A stretch of 64,000 bases of DNA from Solenopsis invicta (lineage: Eukaryota; Arthropoda; Insecta; Hymenoptera; Formicidae): the NCBI RefSeq assembly GCF_016802725.1, contig NC_052667.1, positions 26,729,346 through 26,793,345 on the forward strand. Reading direction: 5' to 3'. The notes below the pieces were generated by a model that saw only the letters and a list, made by a program, of their open reading frames with translations, did no database searches and was not told the DNA's origin. Below, one piece after another: positions 13,782 through 27,944 of this stretch. The position numbers were made by a program, and so were the translations under genes. Position 1 is the stretch's first letter. Each line of letters opens with the position of its first letter.

Positions 13782-16700
13782 CCTTTCCGTGTATCTTTTT
13801 AAAAAGATTTTTCTCTTTTTTTTAGCCTACATTTGCAATATCCAAATTTGAAATATTTACTCAAAGTATGTCATATAGTAGATGTGCTTTAATTTTTTTT
13901 TTTTGTTATTATCTACCGACACTTAAATAATGGTACGTGAAATAAATGACATTCTGCACGTTCTACACTGCGGAAACAGTTTCACAAATGGCTCATGCAG
14001 TTATACCGTTATGCATAAATTTTGCGACGAGACTTGTGTACCGCCTCAGAAAAGACTCAGACCGGCAGGTACTCTCGCGATCGCATGGAAACCGTCGTGA
14101 TCGTTACAAATCTGCACATTGTAAGCGGTAAACACATACTGTGTGCCGCGCGCAACTGCAGCGAAAGGTCGTCTAGATGTCCATTATTGTCTCGTGCATC
14201 CATTCCCGATGATGTGTTACGTGCAAACGCATCGCTTTATCTCGTCCGAATGGTAATTGTAATTCGAACTCGTCTGAGACTCGCGCGAGCGTAAATCACG
14301 TTGCTGCTGTACGCCGCAAGGATTCGAGACGTTCCGGGAACGTCATTATCCGCCTCCTTATAGAACGTTTCGGCGAAACGCTCGTAGAACAGTTCATGCA
14401 ATGAACTGAACGCGTTTCGCGAAAATTGCAAGTGCATCCGCGAAAGCAACCGCGATTAAACTGTACCGAACGCGAGATTCGGTGACTGGCGGAAATAATT
14501 TGGAGAATTTCTTATTATAAAATTAGGGATCTTCTATTTAAAGCGACAGATATGATTAAAAGTCATCCACGCTTTCATTATATCTTTTATTTATATTTTG
14601 TACTAATATTTATTTATTTTTTTTGGATCTCTCACAAATATGCATTTTATAAAACTTATATATTTTGCAATTTTTCTGACGAAATCTTCGCGATCTCTGC
14701 TTTCCAGGTTACTTTGTCGTGGATAACTTACTTCGATACGATACACGGAAACGTTTCGCTTCAATTTCGAGAAGATATCACGTTTTCAATTCCGTCAGTC
14801 CCTTCTTATCCGGCGTAAGCCTATGCTGGTGTACGAATATGGACGCCCCTGCAACCATAACTGTATACTTTCACGTGGCCGCCGACTTTAATCGGAAGGT
14901 ACTTAACCGAACCACGGTATAGAATTATAACCAATACCTCCTATTCCCATACTCGATGCTCGCTTGGAGAGTTTCCCACGACTTTGGTCTCTGTTCCCGC
15001 TCGACGTTTCCTAACGAGAGACAGACGAGCGAGAGGTATGCGAATTTTCGAATTTTATCTAAAATCCGGTCAACAAAGCGCTAGGAGCGCAAGTTTCACC
15101 GAGAAGTAGCGAATTTTCTCGCTGGTCACGATATTCTCGTCAGAAGACTTGTCAAAAAATTATTGCCTCTTACCATTTGAATGTGATTATCTCTTTTATA
15201 CATATTTCTACTTAAATCCACGATGTTTTATCGAAACGTCCATACAGAGAGAAAGATTTCACTACAATTCGCATTCTTATTTGTATAAGTTGTTTCATTG
15301 AAACAAACGTGTACAAAACATTATTTGTTTGAATAAAAATGTCGTTTCATTCAAGCCAACATTTATTTTGACGAAAATAACACTATTATTAGTGATTTTG
15401 TTGATTCAAACATTGGCTTGGATTATTCCAAATAAATTTGTTTGGATATAATAAACTTTATTAAATTCAAAGAAATCGTCTTTTCTCTGCACAGTCATTT
15501 GAGAAACAGGAATCTCGCTTATTTCGCGATTTCAAAAATAGAAATTAAAGTCATTACGATACAGTCCAGCAAACACGTCAAATGATATTTTAATAACATT
15601 TTAATGAGGTCTCCGACGTCATTGCAACGCCATTTATCCTTGTTTACAAGAGAATGAACTTACAGGTCAAAAAAATCAACGAATTGAAGAAAACTAAAAG
15701 CTATTACACTTTTCTTCGACATTATTTTGTAAAATTTCAACTTCGCCCCTTTTATCAACCCTCGCTTTTACAAGTTAAAACTTGGTGAATGAATGACGTT
15801 TCTAACAGCGTTTCGCTTTTATCGCATCTCATCGTGACTTATTGAAGCGCACTTCGATGATCCTTTCTAATGGTAAAGCGCTACATTGTCGTAACGCTTT
15901 CTGCGTAATTATTACTTGCACTAGTAGCGTGGTTATTATTCGCTTATACTTGAGTAATCTCGGTGCCGATTAGTTATTACGAGTACCGTCGCGCCGTCCT
16001 ACCATCGTGAATGCTGTCTCCGTTTTGCCGCGATCAGCTGTAATTTAGCAAATTACGTTCGTAGCGATCGATAGATCAATCTTTAGATTCCGCAAAATCA
16101 TAACTATCTATTAACTGTCGGATATACGGTAACAGGACTTTAGCTAATGGAAGAGAATTCATATCAAGTCTCCCCTGAACGAGTTCAGATTTCAAGTTCC
16201 TATTGTAAATTACAAAAAATCGATTTTAAACCCTAATTTACTTGATGAGCGTTGATATCGCTGTACAGCAACGTATCAAAGGGCTGGTTGTTTTGCACGA
16301 GACGCGAAAAATTCAGACGGTTGAAAGCGAGCGAGCGAGCGAGCTCATCCTGTCCTTTTTTTGTTGCGCGTCTTCTTCTCGATCCTAGTTGGAATCCTCG
16401 CGAATTGACGTGCACGTGAATCGCTACGAAAGCGAAGAAGGGCTAAGCCACGTGGAACGCCCTCGATCAGGGGGTCTCCCGCATCAGCGGGGACGAAGCT
16501 CTTTCCCGACGCTTTGAACTCTCTCGAGCCAGTCGAGGCCTAACTGAGTTAAGAGACGCTGTTATAGGGCCGGCTAAAGAGAGGGTGTTAACCTTCTCTC
16601 CCGCTAGCTCACCTGCGATAGCTGCTCCCGCCGGTCTCTCAACGGTGCACCATCGTTTTCCGTAACGTTTCAATTCGATACGCGAAGTCCGCATCGCTTC

Positions 16701-17080
16701 CTCGTTGTCCGCGCCGCATCGCGAAACGCCGAATTTTTTACGGGCCTCGATCACTTTGATCGGCGTACGAACGGACGTATCTCCCGGGATACTCGACGTA
16801 CTCTCGGAAGCGATGGGGTAAGCTACCGCGCCGAGTGATCTAGCAACTCTGCCTGGATATCGTCGATCTGACGCGAGACGAGGCACCATGAGACGAGAGG
16901 AAGGTATGAGGACTGTAGGATATTAATTCTTCGACGCGGCAGCATGACAAATTTCACGGAGCCGCCAGAACAAGCGGGCAATAGTAAGGACACAAAAATT
17001 TGCCTTTGATAAATTTATCATCGAATTCTTTATAACTGTAGCGCGAAATTCAACAAGCGTTTTCGAATACCAACATGATA

Positions 17081-17270
17081 AGATCTAAAATTAATTATAT
17101 TGAACCGTTTAAAAAATTCTAAAATGTTGACCTGGTTGCTAGAATAGCAAAACTATTTGTAGCAACATTATCATACTTGAATGTCTTATATAATTATTTT
17201 GATGGCCCAACATAAAATTATCTTCTGATCTGTGTCTAGCTAAATTTTTAGATACTGCAGTAAAATTGTT
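17081..17270. repeat. interspersed repeat, copy 2 (190 bp)
   Basis: Diverged direct copy of 13593-13781, about 3.5 kb away, beginning AGATCTAAAATTAATTATAT. It contains extra stop codons relative to copy 1. Flanking sequence is unrelated, which fits two separate insertions of one family rather than a local duplication. Confidence 0.65.
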
Positions 17271-17311
17271 AGACTTTTTTTCATATTTTATAATTTAAAT
17301 GGATTGAATTT

Positions 17312-17345
17312 TCTCTCTCTCTCTCTCTCTTTTTTTCTCTCTCTT
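17312..17345. repeat. (CT)n microsatellite, interrupted
   Basis: CT run broken by a T7 stretch, about 40 nt after the 17.08-kb repeat copy. A similar short CT run occurs at about 18960-18980. Confidence 0.85.
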
Positions 17346-20300
17346 CTTGTCAGTCTTGCTAGGTTCTGAATTAACTGGCTTGTCTGTTTGCATAAGAGAG
17401 AACGGAGCTTGCCCGGCTCTTCGCTATTTCAGATGCAAGTTATAAGTTCGTCCGTTTCGCCTTTTTTCCGAGCAATCACCTGTCTCAGATGATTCGAGGA
17501 GGCGAAGCGAACCTCCACCCTTTAATCGTCTCTAATGATTGGCTCTTTATGCGCACGTCGGAATTCGAATACGCTCGCGTGTGCACGCTACTTTGCGGCA
17601 ATTGACAGGTTCTTAGATAGAGGCTTTCGATAACATTACGGACCCGTGTTTCTCTCTACTCGTTTGCGCACGAAGATCGATTAACGTGCCGCGACGAACG
17701 ATGAGAACGATGATATTCCCGATGAATTTGACGAAGTAACGTCCGGCGTGCACGCGTGTCTCTTCATACATCGCAAATACGATGATTCATTGCTCGAGGA
17801 ATCGCCTTTTCGCCTTGCGGAAGATTCTCGCGAGACGGACGTATTAAATTTAAATAGCTTAAGTAATTCTTAAATTTCTCCGACGAGATTACGCGCGTGT
17901 AAATGGCGGGTAATTGATATAATCGGAGACGCGGATACATTCAACTTAAATATTATTTATGAATAAGAAATCGAATATATAAGACTTGTTGGAAAATTAT
18001 TAGTGCTTCGACGTCTTCGCGGCGGAAAGATCGACTCCAAATTTCATAAACGAGGATCGCTATCTGTTCTTGCAGCGTGGAATATCTCGTACTACCGTCG
18101 GTTTTCTACTTTTCAACTCGATTCTTTCGAAATTCTCAGCTACGCGCTATCTATCGCGGATTTTAATACCTCCTCCGTAATCACGCGAGATCTTCGTACA
18201 CTCTCGGCAGGATCGGCAGGAATTTTCGAGCCGCCGGCCATCGACGAGCAATTTACGTTATCCGCGGCTGAATAGTCGGAATTTTAAGCGCAATGCGCGG
18301 AATCCTGTGTGCCGGTTTCCACGTTCCGCATTTCGCGTATCAAGGGACTTCTACACTCAGACTAGGTTAATCCGCACGGCTACGAAGAACCGAGGCGCAG
18401 AGAGAGAAAGAGAGGGAGGGAAAGAGAGACTTATATCCAGAAGGCACATACGGAGAGAGCTTCTCTCGTGTGTACAGCATGGAACTGCGAAACGAACGGC
18501 TGTGTATTCGCGCATAAATGTGTCTCCTAGCGAGATCCGAGAATAGTGAACGTATACGCCGTATGGACTGTACAGCAATCGCGGATTCAAGCACTAGATT
18601 CTGCCGGTCGGAACAAACCGCCTTGTACCCCTATTAATTGCTGAAGTCTTTCTATAGAGAAACAAGATTTATTTTAATTGCTAGCATGTTTGTCGAAGGG
18701 TCCATTTGTTGCATATATTTTCTTAGTGAAATAAATTGATAATAATCGTTTCTCATTAGTTACCTGTGCTTTTATCTTTTTATGCCATTAATTAGCAAAG
18801 TTTCCATTCGATTTCTAATTTTATCTTCAGTTAGTTATTTTACTGTTGTTTCTGAACTATCGAAACTTGTCTACACTTTGCCTTTCTCTCGTCAATGTGA
18901 ATTTATATTCTTTTAACTCGATGCATTATGCATAACACAAAAATTGCAATTATGCAATCTCTCCCTCTCTCTCTCTCTCTGCCCCGTGATTTGCAAACAT
19001 TACATATTGAAGGCATGTAAAAGCAAGCGAATAAAATAACTTTCGTGCTTGCTACAAAGCTATGCGATTCACGCTACTCCAATTAAATGCCTCTAGTACA
19101 GGACATAATACGGCGGTTTCATTTGCTCGGCAGATATTTAATGCCAGATTTTAACATGGGTATGTGAACTGTCAGAGAACGCCCGTGTGTACATGTATGC
19201 ACATGCGTCTACCATGTGAAAATTATTGTATAGCACGCGCGCGCGCAGTAAAGCCACAGAGGGATCAAGGTTAAAAAAATACAATAAACATAAATAGTAC
19301 AGGCCGAATAATGAGTCCCGAGTTTAAACAAATGTCGGAATCAACTAATTTTATGTTCCATCAATTAAATTTATATTACAATAAAATTTAAATTAAATTA
19401 CGGGCAATTAATCAGGCATTAATTACTTTTTACGTTGCACGATTTTTACGAGCATTTGTAAAGATGTATGTTCGCGTTTCTGATTTAAGAAATTAAATAT
19501 ACACACGTCCGAAAATAAAAGAATTCTTTTATATTTTGTTGCTAATTATTCGATATATGAATAGAAAATTCTCGTCTACACTGTGCAATTATTTGCTTTG
19601 TAAAAAATATACGCGCAACGAACGTATTTTTAATTGAATATTTAAATATTTATTATGTTTACCGTATTCGAGCGTTTCGCGGGAAACTTGGCCAAGCTCG
19701 AAGCAGCCTTGTTTCTAGCGTATACGCAAACTAGGTACGTAAAGTAGGACGTAGCGCAATTGCAACTTTAATTATTCACTGACCTGTGAATTTCGCCGTT
19801 TAAGCCGCCACTTTTTCAGCGCCGCGATGCACCTGCGCGATGCACAAGTTGCAAGTGCATCCCGTATATAGTAAACCGCGTTTACGCTATCTTAAGTGTA
19901 AGGCTCCCTCGGTGTTACCGCAAGAGTTCGTATCGCGTGCATTAATCTTTATTGTATAAACTTCGTGTACCTATAATTTCATGTTGCAATTTGCTGCGTG
20001 AAGATGCATAAGTATAATCATGTCTTGTATTTCGCGGCAACGTGTGCATTATGTATTTACGCGTACATGCCATCTTTAAAACGAGATAGATAACATCGCT
20101 CCTTTTTGATTATATGCGGCTAAAACATTATTCTTACGTGACAATCCATTTAACTTGTTTAATATTTCAATAGCTAAAGTATTTGAACGTCGTGGCTCTA
20201 AATCTGCGAATTCAATATTTAACTTGAAACTTGATTTTAAAATATGTATGTTGTTTCGCGTTGGTTTAACAATTATTTTCTATCTCAATTTAGTATATTG

Positions 20301-20829
20301 AAACTTGCGTATAATTTATGTTATGAAAACAAAAATGTTAAAAGAAGCTCGGTTAATTGAAATGTCTGATGAAGAAATTCTGACGAGAATTCGACGAAGA
20401 TCTTTTTATTAATTCCATATAATCTTATCTCGATACACTTTCTGGAATTTATTAACGTTTATCCGTCGTATGATCTTCGATTACGCACTGTGCGTACGTG
20501 GCTCACTTTTTTCACGGCCGTACCGGTCTTCTCTCCGTAACCGTCTAGATCTCCTAACGAGGCGGCGATTCAACAATTAACCATTACCGTTGTATCGCGA
20601 TCTAACGTCAAAGCGCTCGAAACGGAAATCATCAGCGCGTTCCGCGCTTCGACAACAGTCCCGCGCCTCAGCAACAGTTTTCATTTCTCACGATGGACAA
20701 ACGAGTGGCCGTCGCGCTCGAAAGTCGCGAGTGCATCCATCCCGCGGGGGTATAGAAATCCGCACCCACGCGCGATCTCAAACGCGGCTACGTACTGGAT
20801 GCTCGGGACACTATATACTATGTACGGTA

Positions 20830-20873
20830 CATACGTGCACACACATACACGTACACACACATAGACGTACACG
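20830..20873. repeat. (CA)n-rich microsatellite, imperfect
   Basis: Imperfect CA and CACATA/CACGTA repeats. A similar CA-rich tract occurs at about 23520-23585, and another at 13170-13205. Confidence 0.8.
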
Positions 20874-21675
20874 GTCGCAGGCGAGCCAAGTGGCTCTACG
20901 TATTGGTACACGGTACGCCGCGTGCACGTATGTAACACGGCGCGTCTGTGTCGGGGAGAGAAGACCTGGCAACTGGACTCCCCCCCGGGGGCCCACATAA
21001 ATCAGAAACTCAGGTTCAGGCCTAGCCCGAAGCACAGCCAAGCCAGAAATTTAGATGCACCGGGTGTCCCCGAAGTAATTTCCTCGCGAGGCGAGTGAGA
21101 GCGGCTCACGGAATTGGGAATTAGGACGGCGCGCTCATCCCGCGCGCGCCAGAGAGTTTCCTACGATAATTTCAACGCGCCCTCGTCGCCGGACGTAAAT
21201 CAACCGGTGGGTCAGATACACCCGATAGAATCGTGCGCGGTGACACTGCTAATTTTTTGCTAGATATCTCTGCTATTTGTGGATGCTGGCGATAAATATT
21301 AAACGTGTACCGCCGGTACATTTATCTCACTAGTAATTCAATTTATCTCTGAGTAAGTTTTTCATTTATAAAACGATTAAACATTCGAAAATTTTTTCGC
21401 GTTAAGGAACAAAATCTTCACTTGTTAACTCGCAGTATTATTTATGAACTAATGCAATCGTTCGAATCAATGGGGAATTGCATCTCGAAGCGAGAATTGT
21501 GCTTTTGCATATCTTTACCTTGCTGATAGCACCGAGGAGATTGCTCGTCGAACATGTCCAACCAGTTCTCACATTTCGTCCGGCTATCCCGCGCAATTTC
21601 GCTCTCATCCGTGTTTTATGCCCGGCATTTCGTAATTTTGTTCTAACCGCAGGTCGCGATATCGAGATGTTCGAT

Positions 21676-21676
<1 letters not shown>

Positions 21677-21708
<32 letters not shown>
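21677..21708. repeat. (CGG)n trinucleotide microsatellite
   Basis: Ten to eleven CGG units. Read on either strand it gives poly-Ala in one frame of short ORFs that otherwise look random. A 15-bp tandem duplication follows at 21732-21761. Confidence 0.95.
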
Positions 21709-21709
<1 letters not shown>

Positions 21710-21731
21710 TCTCTATCTCGATTTCACGCGG

Positions 21732-21761
21732 CATTGATCGGTGGACCATTGATCGGTGGAC
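21732..21761. repeat. tandem duplication of a 15-bp unit
   Basis: CATTGATCGGTGGAC occurs twice in direct succession, with no intervening bases. Confidence 0.95.
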
Positions 21762-24700
21762 GAGAGAATGAGCGTTGCGGATTTAACACCGTAGTAAAAG
21801 AAAAGCAGCTGTTTGAGCGTGTCGAAAGACACTTTCATGAGACAGTCAACGATGTTCAATGCGAGCTGCGCGATATCCCTGCGGAGACCCAGTACTCGTA
21901 ATTTCTAGTACACTGCACACGATTTAACACAGTTCTGCCGACCGTAACGAAACAGTATCGCGTTTTATACATTCAATTCTCATACATGTTTATTAACGTC
22001 GTGTAATGCAAAAGATTGCTATGAAGATTTTTATACGAGGAAAAAAATGTGTAAGAATCACAATGTTTGATATGTGATAACATTGGTTACCAGTAATTTT
22101 ATTAAAATCGATTAAATCCAATCGCAGCTGAGCAAAAGTGTGGGATTGAATTGTTAAAGAGTTAAAAGGAGTTTCAAACGCTCTCTGAATTATTGATTAT
22201 TGATTACGTTACTTCGTAGTGATCTCTCGCTCTCGAGTCGATATCTCGCTGCGGTGCGGACGGATTCTGCGAACGCGTAACATCCCAGGGATAAATGCGG
22301 ACACGTGCATTCGCGGAATATATCCCGTACCGAAAGAAACGGGAAATGTGCGCACACGAACATTCTGCTTTTGCCATAATGCACGGCCGCACCGCTGCGC
22401 CCATCCTCGCCGCCCATCCTCTCTCGCGATAGCGGATACCGTTACATTATCGTCGGTATTGCCAATAAATGCAATTGTCTCGGCTCGTGACTTCGTTGCC
22501 CTATCGCGTATCGTTAATTCACGTAGTACCTACCGGAACAATCTTTATCCACTGTTAGAGCCGTCGTTGTACGTGCCGCACGGCGACGGAGCTTCAAGAT
22601 CGATTAAGCTCTTGCGTGCTCATTCGGAGTCTCTTTTTTTATGTTCAAGTATTTTCTCTTTTTCTTTCAATGGCAAATTCCTCGGTAAATAATATTGTAA
22701 ATAATTCTGCATTGTCTTCATCGAAATTATTATGACGGTTAACTTTGAGACTAAAGTTATCAAGTGGATACTCACAGAAAATGAAGATCAAGAAACACGT
22801 AAATCGGTATATCATTTTATCATTTCGTTTCCTATTTATATCTTTTTTATTATATATAAGATAATTTAAATATGAGTATGTTAAAAATTACGAAATGTAT
22901 TCACTCTTAATTGCGCGCACTCCAAATTTTCACTTATTTATTTATTTAAAAAAATGTTTGTTTGCCAAACTCTATGCCATTCGTCGATTGTTTCTTTGCT
23001 AAAGCCATTATCGACGTTTACATAACATTAAATTGCATTCATGAAACTTCCGATGCTGTAAAAAAAAAGACCTGAGCAAAAAGACTCGATCGTCTAATAC
23101 ATTTAGAGAAGTGAGCTAGTGTTATAATCAAGGGTGGCCCCCCCCTGGAGCGTGCATTTTATTATCGAGAGACTCTCTTCGGAGGCAGTCTCTTCGTCGC
23201 CAGGATCGAAGGAATTGCTCGATTTTTTCGTGCGCGACTTTCGATTTCGACCGGCACGGCGGCGGCGACGGCGGCGGCGCGTGTGCGAGAGCGGAGGGAC
23301 GCGTGGAAAAGAAAGAAAAGAAAAGTAAGAGACCCGGAAGAAGGCCATCTCATCTTCCGCGAATTTGCCGGGCCACTGACTTCTTCGTTCGTTGCATAAC
23401 GCTCCTCCTGTCGGCGCGGACAACGTCTCGTCGCCCGTCGTGGCGGATGAGAGCCGCTGAATCGTGGTGTACCGGTTGTTCCACTCGTGGAATGCGGACC
23501 GGCGCGCTGTGTGCGTGTCCACACCGGTGTGTGCGCACACATTACACACAGGCACACACACACACACGAAGAAACACATACAAACAAATGCATAGTGCTG
23601 TAAGCTATCCCTGCGGTACCCCCCGACTGCTCGTCCGACTTTTGTTTAACTCGTTAAGAGTCATCATTCCACTTTTGGAACAAAAATTTTATGTTACGAG
23701 AAAGGTGTGATCTTGCGGATGAATAATCTTCCGAACGTTATTCAGCTTTATTTTTAAATCGCGGATGCACGCGTCGTAATCCGAAACGCAAATCGGAGCC
23801 TGCATGTCGCAGAGTTATTACGCTGCTGCATATGTAGCTCGTGTGCCCACATGTATGTACAGACGAGCGAAAGAGATAGCTACGTGTGCATCTTTCAGGT
23901 GTGCCGCGGACACAAATATTGTTATTATTGTTTACGACCGAAGAGGAGGTGCATCTCTGCGTGCACGATGCGCGGTGTTCGGTTCTAACTCACATCTTAA
24001 GAAAGCATTGTTTGCATTTCATTGCCTATGCACCTTTGCGTAACCGCAATACCGCTGTGCAAAGGCCGGCAGCCACTACGACGATCTTTAATTCTAACAA
24101 TAAGCAACGGAGCATGCGACAGAGAAGCGAATATCGAGACGAATTTCCCGACGGAAGAAAAAGAGTATCTTGCACATTCGCGAGAATATAATTACGGCAA
24201 CTTGTGCTTCATTTATTTGTCTGGTAAAATAAAATTTAATAATATTCCCATGTATATGATGCTAATATTGTATATCATTTCAAATAAGAATTGCAGGAGT
24301 TCAAAATCTTATGTGGATTTTATGAAACACATTTTTTTAACTTCTTTAACGTCAAGCAACCGAGCGTGAATGAACGGATGAACAACTTGATTTAACGAGC
24401 GTGACTAAAGGAAATTGTTTACATATGTTTGCTCACGCTCGCTTGCTCGGATCCGGAGAGAACTTAAAAATTAGCGCCAATTATCTAAGAGTGTTTGTAA
24501 CAATAAATTTGAAATAAATATAAGTATAAAGTAGAAATAAAAATGTTTCGAAATTATATCACTTCTATAAATACGTGCATAGAGATGTGCAATGGAAGAG
24601 AGTAAAATTGTTACAAAAATAAAGAAACTGAAAGAGAAATATTAAAACGTATTAAGAAGTACCTCTCGAATTGTAAGAGAAAAATATTTGTAAAATTCCA

Positions 24701-27241
24701 TACAATTACAATATTACTTTATGTGCATTATTAAATCAACGCAACCGGTCTGATTACGGCATAGAGCGACGATTCGATTACCTCGGTCGTAATGCTATCG
24801 CGTGAATTTTCTAGCGCGCATTAATCAAGGTAATGTCGCAATCTGTCTTGCGGTTAGAATTTTTTTCGATTGGCCGCGCCGCACGGGTACTCTCTTAATA
24901 GACACATTAACTTTGTGCCGGTAATCGACGATGGAAATTAAATCTTATGTTCCAGTTATAAATCATCCGTAGCAACGTGTCCTCGAGCGCTAAATAAAGG
25001 ACGCGATTATTCATCCGATGAAGCTCGGGCAAGAAGTATCGAATAGCACCGTAATCGATGAATCTCGCGCATGGAATATTCATAAACGCATCTCGCAAAC
25101 TTTAATTGATTCGCTCGAATTATCGCACTGGCATCGTGTCGTTCATTATCGATATCGTATTAATAAGAATCCTTGATTGATAGATTTTTTGTCTTTGTAT
25201 TATTTGTATTGGCGAACTTTTACGGTTTCGCGTGTACGTACAATTTTTTTCCTTACGACATGCGATATACTTCGCTTACTTTTCACTTGTTATTTATCAA
25301 GAGTTTTTAAATTCTTAAATAATTTTATTATTTATATTTTCCGTTAGTAGTATGGCTTGCCCTTGTGTCATCGGAATCTATCAGCGATTTTAGTGCAAAA
25401 ACCTATGATCGAAAAACGTAGAATGACTATGTTACTTATACGTGGCTACTTACAAACAATCGAAGGAAGTCGTATCTCATAAATATTACGGCGGCGAAGC
25501 CCGACAGCCAGTTGCGACCACTGTATGCAAATTTGACCGCTGCATGTTTCTATTGCCGCTACGTTCCAATCGAGCACCCGAAACAACCCTCGGTTAACCG
25601 TGCTGATCTTGGCGCATCATGATCTTCAATATATTTTACACTTTCTGTAAAAATAATATTATTTCGATATATTAAGATTTTAAGTTACTTAAATTAAATT
25701 GTCTTTGATGCTGTGTTATTAGAAAATTTTAAAAATTTTTCTATGTTACTGTTTCGGATAAGTTAAATATTTTCAATATTATAAAATACGTATGAATAAT
25801 AGTGTTGACATATTACATACTATTATTATCTATCTTCTGAAAATCTCAGTTTGTTAAATAATTTTTATAATATTTCAAGAATTTTTTTTGCAGTTTTAAA
25901 CTCAAAGTAAATTATTTATATAAATGCAAATTTATAAATGTAACGATATACATTGAATTTTACTCTTTTTTCTTTGCTTTTTTCTTATTGAAAACTCTAT
26001 TAATCTATCGAATCAATAATCGAAACAATACATGAAATCACGCATAGTTAACATGATTTGGATGCATATAATTGTTGGATGTACGAAGAAATGCTTTTAC
26101 CAGCGTGGAAGCGATAAAATGACGGATTTAAGACGATTTCAACGATTTGCGCCATAAAGTCGAGGTTAAGAGGTGACTAAATAAAGGGATAAGCAACGAG
26201 TTCGGTGCAGCTTGCGACGTTTTGACACGTGAGCGTTTCGGCTTAGCAAATTTACGATTTCTTCGAAATCTGCAAGGCGGAAGGAATTTAATTTACATAT
26301 TCAGGAGGGAGAGTCTGTAACCTCTACTCCTTGAATATTTTTATCGTGAATTTTCTTGCGTTTTTTTTTCTTTTCAGTTATTAAATTGTATGCTTATTTC
26401 GAGTACAAATGCATTATACACATCTGAAATGGCTTGATTAATAAAATTAAAAGAAATTAAAAGCTTGAAACTTGTCGAATGTTTTTACGATAATTACTCG
26501 AATATTCAAATAAAATTAACAGATAATGAAATCAAAAAGTGTATACAATTGTAAAAAGAAATACAATAATTGTATTAGTCGCGAATTAAATCGCTGAAGA
26601 TTCTCGATGGAAAAATCGTTGACTAACGTGGTGGATTTTCGCACCTGTTTTGAAAGCAGCTGCGCTCTCCTCTTCAGAGGAGATAAAATACTGAAGCTAC
26701 AATCTTTATGAGATCCTCGAAACCGTTGACTTCCCAAGTTTGTGATGTCAAGTCGACAAAAACATGCGGGGTCTAAGAAATATATTAATGTCACGATAAG
26801 ACGTTGTTAAACCCATAATCAGCGATACGTATATTACACATTGCGTATCGAACCGGAAAAATATCGAGGAGCGATTCATCGCCGACATTTTTCTCATGTA
26901 ACCACTTGGATGATGGCAAGATGATTTGATATGAATGATATACGATTTCGCTTATCGCACCCTCGTTTGGACGACCCTCGTAACTCGAATCGTTCGACCG
27001 CCATTGATCACAGTTTTTATTCCGTCACGAGATGGATATTATTACTAATCGCTATTAATAATTGTCTGATAATGCCAAGTTCTGTATGGTTTTTTACGAT
27101 TAGATATGACAGAATAGAGATATTATGTCTGCATATTTCAGCGGGTCTAGAGCTTTTTATCCGCCTTGCATTATAAAAATCCATCTCTACTTTTACGAAT
27201 CGAATTTTCCCTAACCATCTTCGATGTATTTATTTTTTCAG

Positions 27242-27372
27242 CACTGAGTTCCGCGGAGCACGTGATAGTAGCGCGGTGGACGCGCGGCTGAAGAGGCGGA
27301 AGTATCCGTTGACCATGGCGGCGGGAACGTGCCAATTCGCCTGAGGGGACAGTATCCGCAGAAATCCGTAAG
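27242..27372 (+). other. candidate spliced exon, probably 5' noncoding, with a Kozak-perfect short ORF
   Basis: A 131-nt GC-rich block bounded by a strong acceptor (tttattttttcag, AG 27240-27241) and a strong donor (CGTAAG|gtgagt, GT 27373-27374), with AT-rich sequence before it. It contains GACCATGGCG, a near-ideal animal start context at 27315, but the frame stops after nine codons (27342-27344). That fits a 5' UTR exon with an upstream ORF. The frame holding this ATG is open back to the acceptor (33 codons in all), so an internal or terminal coding exon cannot be excluded. No family is recognised. Confidence 0.45.
27315..27344 (+). CDS. nine-codon upstream ORF in strong Kozak context
   Basis: ATG at 27315-27317 in the context GACCATGG, encoding MAAGTCQFA and ending at TGA 27342-27344. 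If the surrounding exon is a 5' UTR, this uORF should intercept scanning ribosomes and reduce translation of the downstream protein unless reinitiation occurs. Function is inferred from context only. Confidence 0.3.
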   Translation: MAAGTCQFA

Positions 27373-27944
27373 GTGAGTCCTTCCCGACTCTCCTAACTGC
27401 TTCCGAGCTCGGACCCGCGACGTTATTAAGATTTCAAGAGATACGGGAAATAAATTAAGCGGGTAAATGGGCGGAAACCGGTGAGGCGAGCTCCGAGATA
27501 AATCGAGTGGCGGAAGACGAAGACCTATGAGAGATAATGGGGAGGGGAGGGCAGGCCGCGCGTTTTTCAGAATCGTCCGGAGTCTCAGCCTCTAATCCCA
27601 GCCGATAGTTTCCAATAGCGAACGAAGATAAGCGCAGCGGCGTCGGCGCCGCTTCGTGAAGACGATCCTGACCAAAGGGAAAAAGAAAGCGAGCTTCCGC
27701 GATTAAGATGTGCGAGAAGGCACCCATGAATTCCGTTTAGATACATATCTGATTTAGCATTGTCACCGTCGATAATCTGTGCTCGCGTCCCTTTTTTCGC
27801 GTGGAATGCGCCGAATAGAGATGTTAACTCCCAAATATACTCGCGGAGTAAAGGAAGATATACGCAGATACAGTGTAAACGATCACCTCTCCTCGCTTTC
27901 AGACAGATTTAAGAATTTAACAACCGATCTTTTTACAAGTCTGA

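Larger units (their letters stand above)
2519..27241. other. long stretch without recognisable gene (intronic or intergenic)
   Basis: I found no exon with a recognisable protein family on either strand across this 24.7 kb. The many open frames of 60-158 codons have low-complexity or arbitrary translations and no consistent splice signals. It holds MITEs at 6.2, 7.6 and 8.6-9.0 kb, the repeat pair at 13.6 and 17.1 kb, and microsatellites near 8.1, 13.2, 17.3, 19.0, 20.8, 21.7 and 23.5 kb. GC-richer islands lie near 8.3, 16.3-16.9, 20.5-21.2 and 22.2-23.5 kb. It may be one long intron if the exon candidates at 2518 and 27242 belong together. Confidence 0.4.

Noticed and set aside
16467..16889. 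140-codon minus-strand ORF in a GC-rich island
   Set aside because: No recognisable domain, and GC-rich islands here give long frames by chance. No splice or promoter support seen.
21478..21771. ORFs with poly-Ala on both strands
   Set aside because: The Ala run is a CGG microsatellite read in both directions, and the rest looks arbitrary.
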